Source: Linepithema humile (Eukaryota; Arthropoda; Insecta; Hymenoptera; Formicidae). From it: DNA of 64,000 nucleotides. The notes below the pieces were generated by a model that saw nothing but the letters and a program-made list of their open reading frames with translations, had not been told where the DNA came from and did no database searches. Positions within the stretch are counted from its first letter, which is position 1. Each line of letters begins with the position of its first letter. Made by a program: the position numbers and the translations under genes. Shown here piece after piece: positions 12,421 through 24,306 of the stretch. The stretch lies in assembly GCF_040581485.1 (NCBI RefSeq), contig NC_090130.1:7068001-7132000 (forward strand), given 5' to 3'.

Positions 12421-15400
12421 TTATTTTATACGACGATATTAATTGCTACGCTGGTGACGTTCGTAAAATTATCGTGTCGAGTAAATTGTATGCAAGGATG
12501 ACGATCCAATATGATAGTTTCCACCGTGGGAGACTGGGAAAAACGCACTCTTCCGGGTTAGACTGGCGAGTCTGATAATGTCAAGATCATTAAGATAATT
12601 ATGCATGCGTATGCGCGCGTATTCCGGAACCATTAATTTTTCAAATGATACTTGCAAATTACTTTCCTCCGATTTTTTTTCAACTATTCGCAGTTTATTA
12701 TTTTTTCGCGAAATATCTCATAAATCTAGTAAGAATGCGGGTAAATATGACGCGAGACGCCTTCGAGTTTGGAGGAAGAAAAACTCCTGGCACAACGATA
12801 AGCAAAGCATAATTTACAAGATGTTATACTGGAAGCATCGGTGGGATACCGGCATATTTGAACTCGCTATAAAGTTTCTGTCAAATTTATCGCAAAACTC
12901 GTTGCAAAGTCTGAAGCATGTTAACTTCAAGATTGGTTTCACCCTCTCGTCCGAGCTCATCGTTTCGTAAAAGCATGCCATAAGCTAGGAGACTGTGGAA
13001 AATTAAGTAATTATCACGGGATAATTACATTCAGAGGCACAATATGAACTTCGGTTATAAATTACGGATCACGGAACGCTGTAACGTTCACCGACTTAAA
13101 TAAATTCCGTGTAATCACGATACAATTTATTATACTATTATAATGCTTCGAGTTATCCAATTAATAGCGCGGAAAATATAGCGCGAGCTTTTTTTAAAAT
13201 TTCGCTATGTACCGATGCACGTTTATCGTGGAAGTAATATACAAATGTACAGTAGATTGATAATATTACATCTCTTCCAAACAGGATAAATCTCGCGCGG
13301 GTACAAGCTCCGCGTCACCGTTCGTCTTTTTTAAAAAAATATGCTTAATCCAAGATGCAAATGGCTCGTATCCCCCTTCGTGCTTTTATTACCGGCATTA
13401 TTTGCACGCCGCGATATAAATAATCGCGCGTATCCTCGCCGGGCGCTGTTTTACACGCTTAACTAATTACCTCGGCGAGACTATACATCTCCGATTATCT
13501 GTCCTCCGGAAGCCTCCAGGAGAACAAAGGCTAGTTACACCGCCTACCTTTACATTAAACTGCATCTGATCCACGCGAAATACTGATTACACCGGGGGTC
13601 GACATCGTCGGGTCGATTCTCCGTATAGCGGAGAGAGGATACTACACGTAAACGCGAGACGCCGCGCGCGACTCGTAAATTTTCCTCCCCGCGTCTCTTT
13701 CTCTCTTCCATCTCGCGCTTTCTCGCCGGCCGGTAGGGTGGGCCCTTCGGTTGATTTAGCATTCAGCACTTAAATCAATTCGAACAAGTTCGGTACTTAA
13801 GAGCTCCCGAGTTTGTACAGAGAGAACGTTGCTCGCCCGCACCGCCTCTCGAAGTCAACGGGATGGCGGCTGAGCGGGAGGGAGGGGAGTTGGGGGAGAG
13901 GCAGGGGCCGAAACGCGTGGGCGCAGATGGGCTCGCGGAATCTCGAGGCGTTCATTACAATTATCATAGCAACCCCACAACTGTAACACCATCGCAAACA
14001 TTAAGATGGTGAACGACGCCTGCGGAACTCTCCTCTTTCCTATTCAGCATTGCGGTAAACATTGATCTGCCTTCGCAGATATCCAAATTCTCCCCATCGA
14101 GCGAGTTCGCCTATCGCTGCCTTCAAATCCGTCGCGTAAGGCTCAATATAACTTGACCGAGACAGAGTTAACATTTCCTTCGCAATTGGTTATTCGCGAA
14201 ACATCTTTGTGCGTTATCTCATTATTTCCGATGAATTTCACCTAATCGATCTTAACGTAGCGAAACGATTTTTTCATATCTTCGTTTTTGCGTTCTGTTC
14301 TCTATCTCTCCTATACCATTCCGGCGTGTTCTGAGTGTCTTCGATAAATTATAACTGGAAATAGCATAAGGTTGTGGACTTAGAGACGCGGCGGGGTGAG
14401 CGGCGGAGCCTTTTAGCGACTGGCGCGAGCAACCCTTTTCTTGTAATTCGACGAAATAAACGCCGAACGTTAGGCCAAAAGCAATAAAATAAATCAAGCA
14501 GCCCGCTCGGGAAGGAAAGCATTACCGCTCGAAGCGTCGTAGTAGCAAACGAGGGTCTTTCGGCTATCTAAAGGCCCTTCGAGGCCACGCCGCGTTTTAC
14601 TGTCTCAACGTTGTCCACGTATGACCACGTTTATCTTTCGGCCAGAATAGAGCCGAAGGAATAACGTCAACCTGTTTCTGCTACGAAAGAGCAGTACGAT
14701 GAGTTAACTGCTGCTTTAACGCGCGCAAATTCAGTTAGCTGCTGAGTGATATTCCAAACGCGGTTATATTATATCACGCTATGTATCTGACACGTACAAT
14801 GTGTCACGTTTCTTTAAAACTCCGAATACTGTTTAGCATCGAGAACAAGATTTTATCTGTGCCTGCCAGTTGAATATAGAACGTAATTTCTTTATTAAGT
14901 GTCATGTTTTACATTCTGCGGAAGCAGAAATAAAAAGCTGATAAAAATTTTAAGATACGTCGTGTAAAACTTTTAATCGCTAATCTGCGGAGACGTGTAT
15001 ATTTGTATAATTGAAAGCACATTGTTAAGTCAATATTATTAAACGTGATCTTATAATGTGTCAAATTTTATTTCAATATTCTGAAAAGGTTGAATATTTC
15101 AATACTGCTTTGAGAACAAGTATACATTTCGGGAGGAGTCGTAGGATTAAGACATTGTATATAAATCCTATATTCATTACTTTCGCGTAGGTTCAATGAC
15201 TACTTTGCAGTAGGTCCGATGATAAACGATCCTTTGCAGTACTATATAACACTGTGAAGCAGTTAACGTGTCACAGAACAAGCGGCCAGGCGATTATTAG
15301 CGATCGTAAAATATTGATTGATTCTGCCGCCTAATTTTAACGGCTACCATCAATTATATTTCTCCATCGGATGCTGGTCATTACGCCGGAAGCCAGACGA

Positions 15401-16500
15401 TCCCTTTGGCATGTTTCGTTTCATAACTCTATTTTTTCATCTGATAGTCATACTAAAAACATTTTGCCTTTTTATATATTTATTTCATTGAAATTCTCAC
15501 TCAGGCTAAACTTTTTGTCAAATTTTTTATATTCCATTTAATAAATAATTAAACACTTTCTCAAAGCATATATTTAAAAGAAGGAATTTATAACGCCATA
15601 ATCACATCCGGGATTGAAGATTTGTATTCTGATATAACTCCGAGCAATCTAATTGAAAAGTCGCTGAAAGTATTAAATATTGATACCGATAAATCAGATG
15701 CACGGAATTAAAAGCGTTCTCGCTTCATTCCCAAATCAGCCATCACCCTTTCGAAAGGTATCGCCCTGTAGCCTTTAGCCGTGCACTCGAGCCGCGATAA
15801 GGATCGATGTTAACGGGAGGAATCGGAAGAGCGGGCTACTTTCTTCGGGAAACGCCAGGCGCGAGGGAGAGATCGCGAATCGGGGTATCCTCGGAGTATC
15901 CCAGGATTTAAGGACGAGAAGAACGACGTCGGCTGGGGTTGGCTGGAAGAGTTCGAAAGATACGACACCGGTACCGCCGTCGGAGGGTCGAGCTTCAAGG
16001 GGATAAATACGGCCGTCGACGAAGAGAAACACAAACAGTAATTACGAATATCTCGGCGCGGAATCGAAAAGACATCGCGAATCTTTAACTGCTTTCAGCC
16101 ATCCGACTTCTCGATGGAAAAGGGGCGATTTCTCTCATTCCCTCTCCGTCTCACTCTTGCTTTTTTGCTCTCCACCCGATCCTCTCTCAACATCCGTTCC
16201 TCTCTCCGTTGATCCTTATTGGCCCCAACGGGTTTTCCGTCTGCTAGGTATCAGAAGTAACTTCGAACCCCTTTCGGTCGTACTTTCGGATTAACCCTCT
16301 CCCTTTTCCTCACCTCATTTTGTGTCGAAAACTTATTAGTAATTACGGCAGATATCTGCTCGCAGGATTCGGAAGGTGGGGCTCTTATTCACAGCCTCTG
16401 CGCACAGCTTTTCTCCTTTTATTTTTCTTCTACCGATCTCGCCGCCAATAATCTTCACGATTTTCGTCGCGCATTTTCTTACTCTTGATTTCCCTTATTT
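12421..16500. other. non-coding block
   Basis: No gene recognised. The 121-codon frame at 12605-12970 is the longest here; it has no signature I know and lies in AT-rich DNA without codon bias I can judge. About 14760-15700 is AT-rich and featureless apart from a 10-bp repeat (CTTTGCAGTA at 15203-15212 and 15232-15241). Positions 15780-16030 are purine-rich, 16130-16330 pyrimidine-rich. Confidence 0.6.
13876..13896 (+). other. G-quadruplex motif
   Basis: Four G runs of lengths 3, 3, 4 and 5 (13876-13878, 13880-13882, 13884-13887, 13892-13896) are separated by loops of 1, 1 and 4 nt. This satisfies the standard G3+N1-7 four-run pattern on the + strand. Folding in vivo is inference. Confidence 0.7.
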
Positions 16501-17171
16501 TTTTTTGTCTCCTGCACTTTGAAAAATACTGTAAAAAATAATCAAATTATTATTAACAATACATGAAATTACTGCAGAATTAACTATGCAATTTAAACGT
16601 TATATAAGTCATATTTTAAGCATTTTATTGCAAGAAATAATTATTTCAATATGCTGCATTTGTTTACTTAGTATTTTATATTCCTATTTTATATATAGTA
16701 AAAGTTGCTCGTGCGGTTTTGTACAACTGACCGCTAACTGTCCCGATTGATGGTCCGGTCCCTTGCTGACAATAATCGCCGACGTGCCTTTAATTCCGCG
16801 GTAACCCTTTTATATTGAAGACCCTTCCTAGTCAAGTACCCTTGCTGGTTTCGTTTTCTCTCTTTCTTCTTTTGCCACAATATATACGAAAAGGGTTTAG
16901 AGCATCAGCCACCCTTCTTATTGGCCTCGTTTTAATAGGCTTGATGGTGTCGGTTCTTCCGAACAAGTAATTCCTAACCGAAGGAGGTATCTTGCAAGTT
17001 TCGGAGCAACGTCTTATTTTATATCACCTTTTTTATAATGTTAATTGCGTTGACGTGGAGACTAATTGATTGAACTAATTGTCTTATTAATTTATATCTT
17101 TATTTTACTGCAATCGTCGACTTGATATTCGAAGAGGCTTATTTGGTATATTTAAGCTGGATCGGCTCATA

Positions 17172-17200
17172 TTAGCTTACATTAGATTAGTTTAGATTAG
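17172..17200. repeat. degenerate TTAGN pentamer array
   Basis: Six consecutive 5-mers read TTAGC, TTACA, TTAGA, TTAGT, TTAGA, TTAGC. Five of the six keep TTAG in perfect 5-bp phase. The canonical insect telomere unit is TTAGG. The same bases also contain two GATTA homeodomain-type sites, so an alternative reading is a small binding-site cluster. Confidence 0.5.
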
Positions 17201-18551
17201 CCGGTACTGTCCAAGATTTGAGAGAATCAAAGCGACGTGTATCTTGAGCAATTACATTGAAACCGTATCCTTGCAATCGGAGCATCTTCGATCGAAATTG
17301 GGGCTTCTCCGGCCTGTGGTAACTCGTCTAGTCGCTAGAAGAGGTCACAGGGGGGAAGAGAGGGGAGTTAACTTGCCATAAATTCGCGAATGGACCGCCC
17401 AGCCATCAAAGCGATCACCCGAGGCTTCCTTACCCCGAGTCCTTGCATACCGGCACCGATATTAAATGACAAAGGCCAAAGGCATACCTCGCTGGCAGCA
17501 AGGGTTGGAGGGGTAGCAAATTCTCGCGTACGCTCGGCAACCCCCAAGCATCCACCGCCTGGGAAACCAGGAGGCTCCATCCTCTCGTACCTTGAGTCGT
17601 CCCCTTACGACGAGAACTCACCTATCGGCATTTCGCGGGAAGGATGTTTTAAATACAAGTCTTATGTACTTAGAGTACCGACAAGCGCTCCTCAACGCTG
17701 CGTTCGCCCGTTGGCCGCGGACCCTCGTGATGAAGGGTGAAGATTCGAAGGTACCGATGGCTTTGATGTTGCAGCGCGCAAACTTCGCGACGGCATGTTT
17801 TTAAAAAGATTCACATCAATTATTTTCGTCTCACTTTCAATTTGCAATGTCTCGACGAGATAGATTTTCCAAGCTAAGCTTAAAATAATTTTTTTTTCCT
17901 CTGGAGAAAACGTATCGCTTCGCATCTTTTTAATTTTAAAAAGTATTAACAACATCGAGTGTCTCGTAACTTCCTGGGTGTATTCGGTGACAGCGCCAGC
18001 AAGTACGAGGGTCGCCGATGTAGTTTCGTAAGCTTGAATACCAACACGGATACAGATATCGACTTTTGACTATTTGATGAGAAAGCCAAGAATATTGGAT
18101 TCCCTGGTGACGAGGCGTCCTCTCAATATGGTAATTCTTTGGGTATATTCGACTATTGCTACGCCCATAAAGACGCGTCAATCGACCGCGCATTTCCTGC
18201 GCTCGACTGCCTTTGAAAAGGAAGCAACGCGGGAGATCGCGCGAGAACGAGAAATGCTCCATTTCCTGTGACGGTGATATACTGAAAATTCAGTGAATAT
18301 TTTGATACCCTTCCGGTATGCGTCAGTGTTACTTATTGATCGTCCATTTGCAGCCGAGCACTATTTTCTAGAAATAAATTATACGATTAAAATTTTTTTT
18401 TTTAATTTAACGCTTTGCATTTTATTAAACACAAAATTAGAATAAATTTATCTCATCAATATCTGCTTTTTCAAAAGAATATTTACAATATTGAAGTACT
18501 ACGAAAATTTTCGAATCTCGGTTACATAACATTAATAGCGATCGTATAATA

Positions 18552-18788
18552 TTATTCTTTAAGTAAGACAAATTGCGATAGCACACCGTATGCACTATTC
18601 ACGACTGATGTGACGAGATTTAAGCAGAACAACGCCATGGTGTGTCGAGTAGGCCGTTGTTTGCATAGGACTGCACATGTATAAAGCCATAAAGAAATTA
18701 ACGGACTTATCAGTTTCGGGAAAGGCACCTGGCGGAACCCGACGCCCAGGAAGAGAGTACTGATTACAAGTGGCCACAATAGAAACAT
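18552..18788 (-). CDS. possible small hydrophobic ORF, unrecognised
   Basis: An ATG-started minus-strand frame of about 78 codons has three hydrophobic stretches: near the N-terminus (MFLLWPLVISTLFLGVGF), around residues 27-43 (LISPLISLWLYTCAVLC) and around residues 52-75. It resembles a fragment of a multi-pass membrane protein. Upstream the frame stays open for about a dozen more codons and passes an AG that could be a splice acceptor. I recognise no family, see no partner exon and cannot judge coding bias from one short frame, so it may be chance. Confidence 0.15.
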   Translation of the reverse strand: MFLLWPLVISTLFLGVGFRQVPFPKLISPLISLWLYTCAVLCKQRPTRHTMALFCLNLVTSVVNSAYGVLSQFVLLKE

Positions 18789-18998
18789 TGTCTCCACCTG
18801 GTGCGCCTGCCAGCAGTCGGCCGATCCTTATGCGACCGCCTTATCCTTCGACGGTGCAAACGAAACTCTGTAAACGGTGCAGCCGCGCGCGCGGGCAGTG
18901 CCGCAATAAAGTCAGAAAATAACAGGGAGCGGGGTGAGAATCGTCGAAAGAAGGTGCGAGTTTTATGAGCCTCGCACGCATTGTACGCACAAGGAAAT

Positions 18999-18999
<1 letters not shown>

Positions 19000-19029
<30 letters not shown>

Positions 19030-19030
19030 T
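19000..19030. repeat. (CT)n microsatellite
   Basis: About 31 bases of CT repeat with two TTT interruptions, giving Ser/Leu or Arg/Glu frames on either strand that I do not annotate. Confidence 0.9.
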
Positions 19031-19274
19031 TCTGGAGGAGCAAACAAAATTTTACGATACGTCCCGTGTCACTATACGCGAATCGGCATTTATTTAGGCG
19101 CTCATTGTTGCACCAACGCTCTATACCTGTCGAGAGTAGCGATAAGAATAAGGCGGCAGGTACCGGTGTCATCTAAATCGAACCGAGACGATTTCCGCTT
19201 CGAATTGTACACAGAATCTCAGTTTCATTCAATTGAGTCTTTATAAAGTCATTCGGAGATATCTGTCTTGTTTG

Positions 19275-19294
19275 CTCTCTCTCTCTCTCTCTCT
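19275..19294. repeat. (CT)n microsatellite
   Basis: Ten CT units followed by a T-rich pyrimidine stretch. It is the second CT tract within 300 bases. Confidence 0.9.
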
Positions 19295-19724
19295 TTTTCT
19301 CTCTTCGGACTTTCTCACTTTTTCTGTTAATCTTAAATACGGCGTGTTAAAAAACTTATTTAATTAATACATTAAAATTAAAAAGAATTATTTACAGATT
19401 GCCAGTGCAAAGAGACGCGAGTTTGAATATAATCAATCGATATCTATAACCAGCTGACTCACGTATACTTTATTGGATCGTTGCCGAGGTTTTTATTCAT
19501 GACGCTCTCTCGTTCACTTTTTCTTTGTTTTTTTTTTAAACACGGCAGGCGACAATCGAATTATCCTGCGCTCGGGTAAAGGGAGAGTACAATAAAAGTA
19601 TACGCGTTTTACATGCGCACGCGATGGAAAGCGGAGGATCGTATGGTACGAGAGAGGAACGCTCAGCCCCATCCCTTCACGGGCTATTGATTCCCAATTT
19701 CACCGATAATGGCCGGGGCGCGTC

Positions 19725-19744
19725 TTTTTTTTTTTTTTTTTTTT
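19725..19744. repeat. poly(T) tract, 20 nt
   Basis: Twenty consecutive T between CpG-rich sequences, with more T-rich runs at 19837 onward. It creates the poly-Phe and poly-Lys frames seen across it. Confidence 0.9.
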
Positions 19745-20237
19745 ACGCCGATACACTTGTTGAACGTCGAACGCGTGTTGGGGTTTGAGGGACGGAACGG
19801 GTGGATTTTGCGCGGCCGCCGGGACCTAACGCGCTTTTTTTTTTCCTTTTCTCCCGCTTTTTTTCGCTCCCGTTCTCCTCTTTCGCTCTCCACGTCGCGG
19901 GGAGAATATGGTTTTTGTCCCACATTCGCGTAGGAAAACCGTCGACAACTGCGGAGGGGCTGATTTTATGGCGTGTTTGGGGCAAAGCGGACATAAACGT
20001 AGCGGGTACGCGAACTGAACCGCGCGACAAGGGTGAGCCGCAACCTGTAAAGAATACCCTCGATCTCTTTTCGTGTCGTCCTAACCAATAATACATCCGT
20101 ACCGCCTTATAAATCAACATGGTTTCCAAAGTGGAGATCTTTTATTTTTTATCCGTTGCAACGTGTATCGAAAAAATGCGAGAAAAATGCGAGTAAATAA
20201 TTTCGAGAAATATACTCGTCGACAATGTTCTTAGTTG

Positions 20238-20250
20238 TTTTTTTTTTTTT
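20238..20250. repeat. poly(T) tract, 13 nt, flanked by GTTG/CAAC
   Basis: A 13-nt T run directly bracketed by GTTG on the left and CAAC on the right, which are complementary. Probably a plain homopolymer. Confidence 0.7.
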
Positions 20251-21607
20251 CAACGAATCAAATGGGAATTTTTACGCATAATTCACGGGATACCGCATGG
20301 TCATTACACTCGCCACCAAGACCATCCTCGTCAACTCGAAGACGGACGCATGCACAATCCGAGCATGACAACGTAAATATCAACGTAAATGCACGCCCAT
20401 AACGTGCGGTACGGCTTGTCAGTTATTACTTTCCTTCGAGTTTCCCACAGAAGTCACGATCTGTGGTCGCGGATCATAGCTTGGTCCGCGATACAAATAC
20501 AGTCGGCGCGCGTACAATGAGGTGTACGCGCACATAAATTAATGGTGGGAAACCCTTGACGTATGCGTACGCACACGCGTCGCGTGTCCCTGTGGATTCT
20601 GCATCGACACAGACCTGTTCGTGCTACCGTGCGGCGGTGGTATGCGGTACGCGCATCGTTCTTTCGTCCCATAACCGTATGTGGTTTGGCTATGGTCGTT
20701 ACGGTTCAAGCGTTCTCCAATAACGCGTACGTTCCGCGAGTATATACGCACGGTATATCCACAAGAATGGAATGCGTGCGCTGCAACCGCTCTGTGATCA
20801 TTGGTCAATGTTAATGAAGGGCTTCGCTAATGTTAACAAAAGGAAATTTCGCTTCGCAGGCGGACGAAGATTCTTTGCATGTCGGCTGCGCGCGCGATTA
20901 TTTTTCTTACGCTCCACGGCTGAAAAATTGTAATAGAAACTCTGCTTACTTCTTTAATTAAAATGGAATAAAACTGTATAATTGGTTTTGCGCAATTAAT
21001 GGAGCATTGAATAGTAAATATTATCGCAAAACTCGTACATTCAATTTAATTGGAATAACGTACAGCCGACTTTCTCATCATTCTCTGCGATTTTTATAGG
21101 GCATTAATATTCCTCGTGAAAGTCGCGCTCATGAGACTCTCGCGTAGCACGGCGATATCAAGTTGTTGCCTAGAATCAAAACGAGTCTCGTCCTTGCATC
21201 CGGTCCGTTCGAACGATACGGAACAAGTTTTCTCTTCCTCCGACCGATCTGTCACACCGCCCCCGTAAAAGACGGCCACAATGGCGTGCGTGGCGATAAA
21301 TTATAACGTTATGGTTTCTCTTGACATTTCTGTGCAGTTGGGTAACCCGACCTGGCCTAACCCCGAAGTCCTTACCTTACGTACGCACTCGTGTGCACTC
21401 CTTCCTACGAGAGAAAGAGCGAGCATGTCGGAGCGAGAAAGAGATCGGCGTATTACCTGGCACTCAGCCGGTACTTATCTTCGCTCCCGAGGACGAAGTG
21501 AAGCCAACAATGCGAGCTACGCGCACGCAACTGTCCCTCCGCATCCGCTCTCATCGAATGTCTCTTTCTTTCGCTGCGGATATATCGTACGGGTTGATGC
21601 GAAAAGT

Positions 21608-21633
21608 GGGGAGGGGGGGGAGAGTAGGGAGGG
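21608..21633 (+). other. G-quadruplex motif
   Basis: G runs of 4, 8, 3 and 3 (21608-21611, 21613-21620, 21627-21629, 21631-21633) are separated by loops of 1, 6 and 1 nt on the + strand, inside a purine-rich stretch that continues to about 21730. Confidence 0.7.
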
Positions 21634-23317
21634 ACAGAGGGCACAAAGGAGAGGACAGACACGGCGAGAGCGAGCGGCGGAATTTTTACAAAAGTGCGTG
21701 CGGCGAGATGGAGAAAGAAAGGAGAACCACAGGAGGGACCGCGTCGGCGGCGGCGCCGTCTGACAATACTCGGAGAAAGAGATACCCGCAAAAGCCTCGC
21801 ATATTAATAATTACTGTTATTCCGTAATGACCGATGTGGGGCATGGGAAGACTCGATAATCCTATGCATTAGTCGCCCCCGAACGCGCTCATTATGCCCG
21901 CGGGTGCTGTCCCGCTCTCCCGGGCTTTATTTATGGAATTAAAGCAGCGGGAGATGTATCTCACTCGCGCGCGTTTTCTACATTTTAACGGTGCCCCCCT
22001 ACGCGGATGCACGCACTTCCGGCGACGGTGAGAAAGCGCACCGCGATCGCGCCGCCTCCGGCTCTTGATAGACAATCCCGCGAATGTCGCTGCCTAAATT
22101 ACACGCTTTAATCCGAACGGCGGAGGGGGGCCGAGGTGGGAGCAAGTTCGTCACAATTACCGCGGTCGTTGATATAGGGAACTAGAGTAATAGTAGGAAA
22201 CGATGACGAGAAACTCTTTTTTAATATTACGGGGTATTAACTCGCGTTTTGCTTTGTTGCTGAGGTATTTATCGGGGAGGAAGAGGACGATCTTTTATGT
22301 GACTGGAAAAACGGCGGTGAAATTGGCTGCTACGACGATCACATATCCGGTTCAAGCGGTTTAGAAAAGTCTACTCCACAAATTTGCTGACGATGAAACT
22401 TACCGGCGAAATACTTTTCTTTGCGGCAAGATAAAATAGAGGCAATGCGTATTAATTATTCTTCACTCTTACAATTGTAATATAGCAAAATCATTTCGAC
22501 AAATTGAGCTGGATTTATCGTTCGGTGATCCATCCACGCATTACCGTAAAGAACGACTAAAAATGCCCGACAGGATGAAAGGTCGATGAGACTCGATCCC
22601 TCAATCGATCAACGGAAATCCTTGCCTTCGGACTTAAACCTCGTCTGGCTCCTGCGAGGATTAACTTCTTGCTGCGGCTTCTTCTGATGGTTGATCTCGC
22701 CAATTTGTTCGTCTGAACTTTTGGCCGAATTAACATCGAACCACTGCCGAGAGACCGAGCCGAAGCCGTGAAACCTATTAAAGTTTCAGTAGTTCCTGCG
22801 GATTGCATTGCTTTCTTTTCGCACAGATTTATCTATGCAGCACGTGATAAAGTTAGGGTATTTCACGGTTCTCAAAAGTATTGCAATAATACACAAAAAG
22901 TAATCTTTTTTCAATTAATTCTTTTGAATCTTTTTCAATTGAAGATTGCTAGATTGTTTAGAAAATTAAATTAACGGGGCATCTATTTATATTGATAGCG
23001 GAAGAAAATGTTGTTATATATTTTCATCAACTGTTATCACCACTTTATTATTTATTTTTATCTACGATTACATCTTTATCTCGTTTAATTATATGTGTGT
23101 TGTGATAGTTTTGATACGCTAATTGTAAATCTTAGAATATAAAAAAGTCATATAAAAATTACATCGTAAATGAGAGTCGTATTAAAAAGCAACTTCTGTG
23201 GCGTCGCAAGTTTTTAGATTATTAAATCTTTTTTTTAATACGAAAAATATGAACAAAGAACGATGTGTGACAATGCGTTACTTAGCGAGATTAATCCTAG
23301 TCGCTTCCTTCTGCCGT

Positions 23318-23333
23318 CCCCCCCTCCCCCCCC
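23318..23333 (-). repeat. C7-T-C8 tract
   Basis: Two long C runs separated by one T. The minus strand is G8-A-G7, which can form a G-quadruplex by splitting each run. Such tracts are also prone to length error in assembly. Confidence 0.7.
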
Positions 23334-24287
23334 TAGACGTCTAATCGCCTACCTTTTTCACGAACTTATCTCGTGTAGCGCATCGCGTCTGATTATTCGA
23401 TGCGCAGGCGAACCGAACCTTGAAATAATAAGCGTCTTTCCTGATTCCGGGTTGTGTCGCCGTGTTCACACGTGTACAAGCGACAACCGATGTGTGAACG
23501 CATTACGCTCGCCGAACGTGGCCAACAGCGTAACAGTCTTCTATTCACATCCGACTTAACAACTAGTAGTAATTTTCGTGATTAATCACAAATCCAGAAA
23601 CAGGAAGTAATATAAATAAGACAGCCGCGAATAAACCTTCGATGTTAATTTAAAGCAATTAGCGATATATGAACTCGACGGATCAAAGGACCAAATAGTT
23701 ATCAATAGTTATGTGTAATTTCGCACAAAATATTAATATCTAATCTCTATTCATAATTTGCACACTCAGATTTGTGCACGTTGACGTAACATTACGTAAT
23801 ATTTTCTACGTTTTAACTTACTAATTTCGAAGGACAATATTTGCATATTGTAATTACTAGATAATTACCCGAAATAAAATCAATGATTTGTAAATCCGAG
23901 ATCCAGATCTAAGATGTAATTATAGATTATTCCATTTTATATTCAGTTTTATATTTCGAGCCGTACTTTTTATTAATGAATATATATCTGAATTTTGATG
24001 AACCTTATAAATTACGCAGCGAAGCGGAGTATCGCTACCTGCGCCAGTGGGTGATGCTTTTTCTAAGACTAGCAGGCCGTGGAATAAGTAAGTAATGGCC
24101 GCGATGGCTGCTATATGAGAATTAAGAGGGCGATGTAGCGGGTAGCGTCGGCGGTTTCCTTGAACGATGATAATCAGCGATTTCGTGACAGACACGGGGC
24201 CGTGGACACGCTAACGAGCAATCGCAGGCCGACGCTCGCTCGGGCGACACTTCTAGGCGTGTGGATATGCCTTTAAGGACTTTACCT

Positions 24288-24306
24288 CCCTTCCCCCCCA
24301 CCCCCC
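24288..24306 (-). other. G-quadruplex motif on the minus strand
   Basis: On the + strand CCC, TT, seven C, A, six C. On the minus strand this gives G6, T, G7, AA, G3, which supplies four runs of three G if the G7 is split. Confidence 0.5.

Larger units (their letters stand above)
16501..19330. other. non-coding block with islands of complex sequence
   Basis: AT-rich DNA (16510-16720, 17030-17130, 17800-17940, 18370-18560) encloses GC-richer islands at about 16730-17000, 17280-17790, 17960-18300 and 18560-18860. The 17280-17790 island is open in several frames on both strands (up to 116 codons) but matches no protein I know. A pentamer array and a hydrophobic minus-strand frame are listed separately. 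The islands could be conserved regulatory sequence or decayed coding sequence; I cannot tell which. Confidence 0.5.
19331..22800. other. non-coding block, CpG-rich
   Basis: One of the most CpG-rich parts of the window, especially 19600-20100, 20320-20820, 21090-21800 and 21860-22150. Overlapping frames of up to 168 codons (for example 21281-21763 and 21321-21827) lie in different frames over the same bases and are Arg/Glu/Ser-rich, so I do not call them genes. The interval 22210-22550 is featureless. No known gene recognised. Confidence 0.6.

Noticed and set aside
12484..12500. GCAAGGATGAC, identical to part of U6 snRNA
   Set aside because: The match is only 11 bases, and the rest of U6 and its promoter context are absent.
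21281..21827. Frames of 160 and 168 codons overlapping in different registers
   Set aside because: They share the same bases, cross a G8 run and a GA-rich stretch, and have composition-driven sequence.
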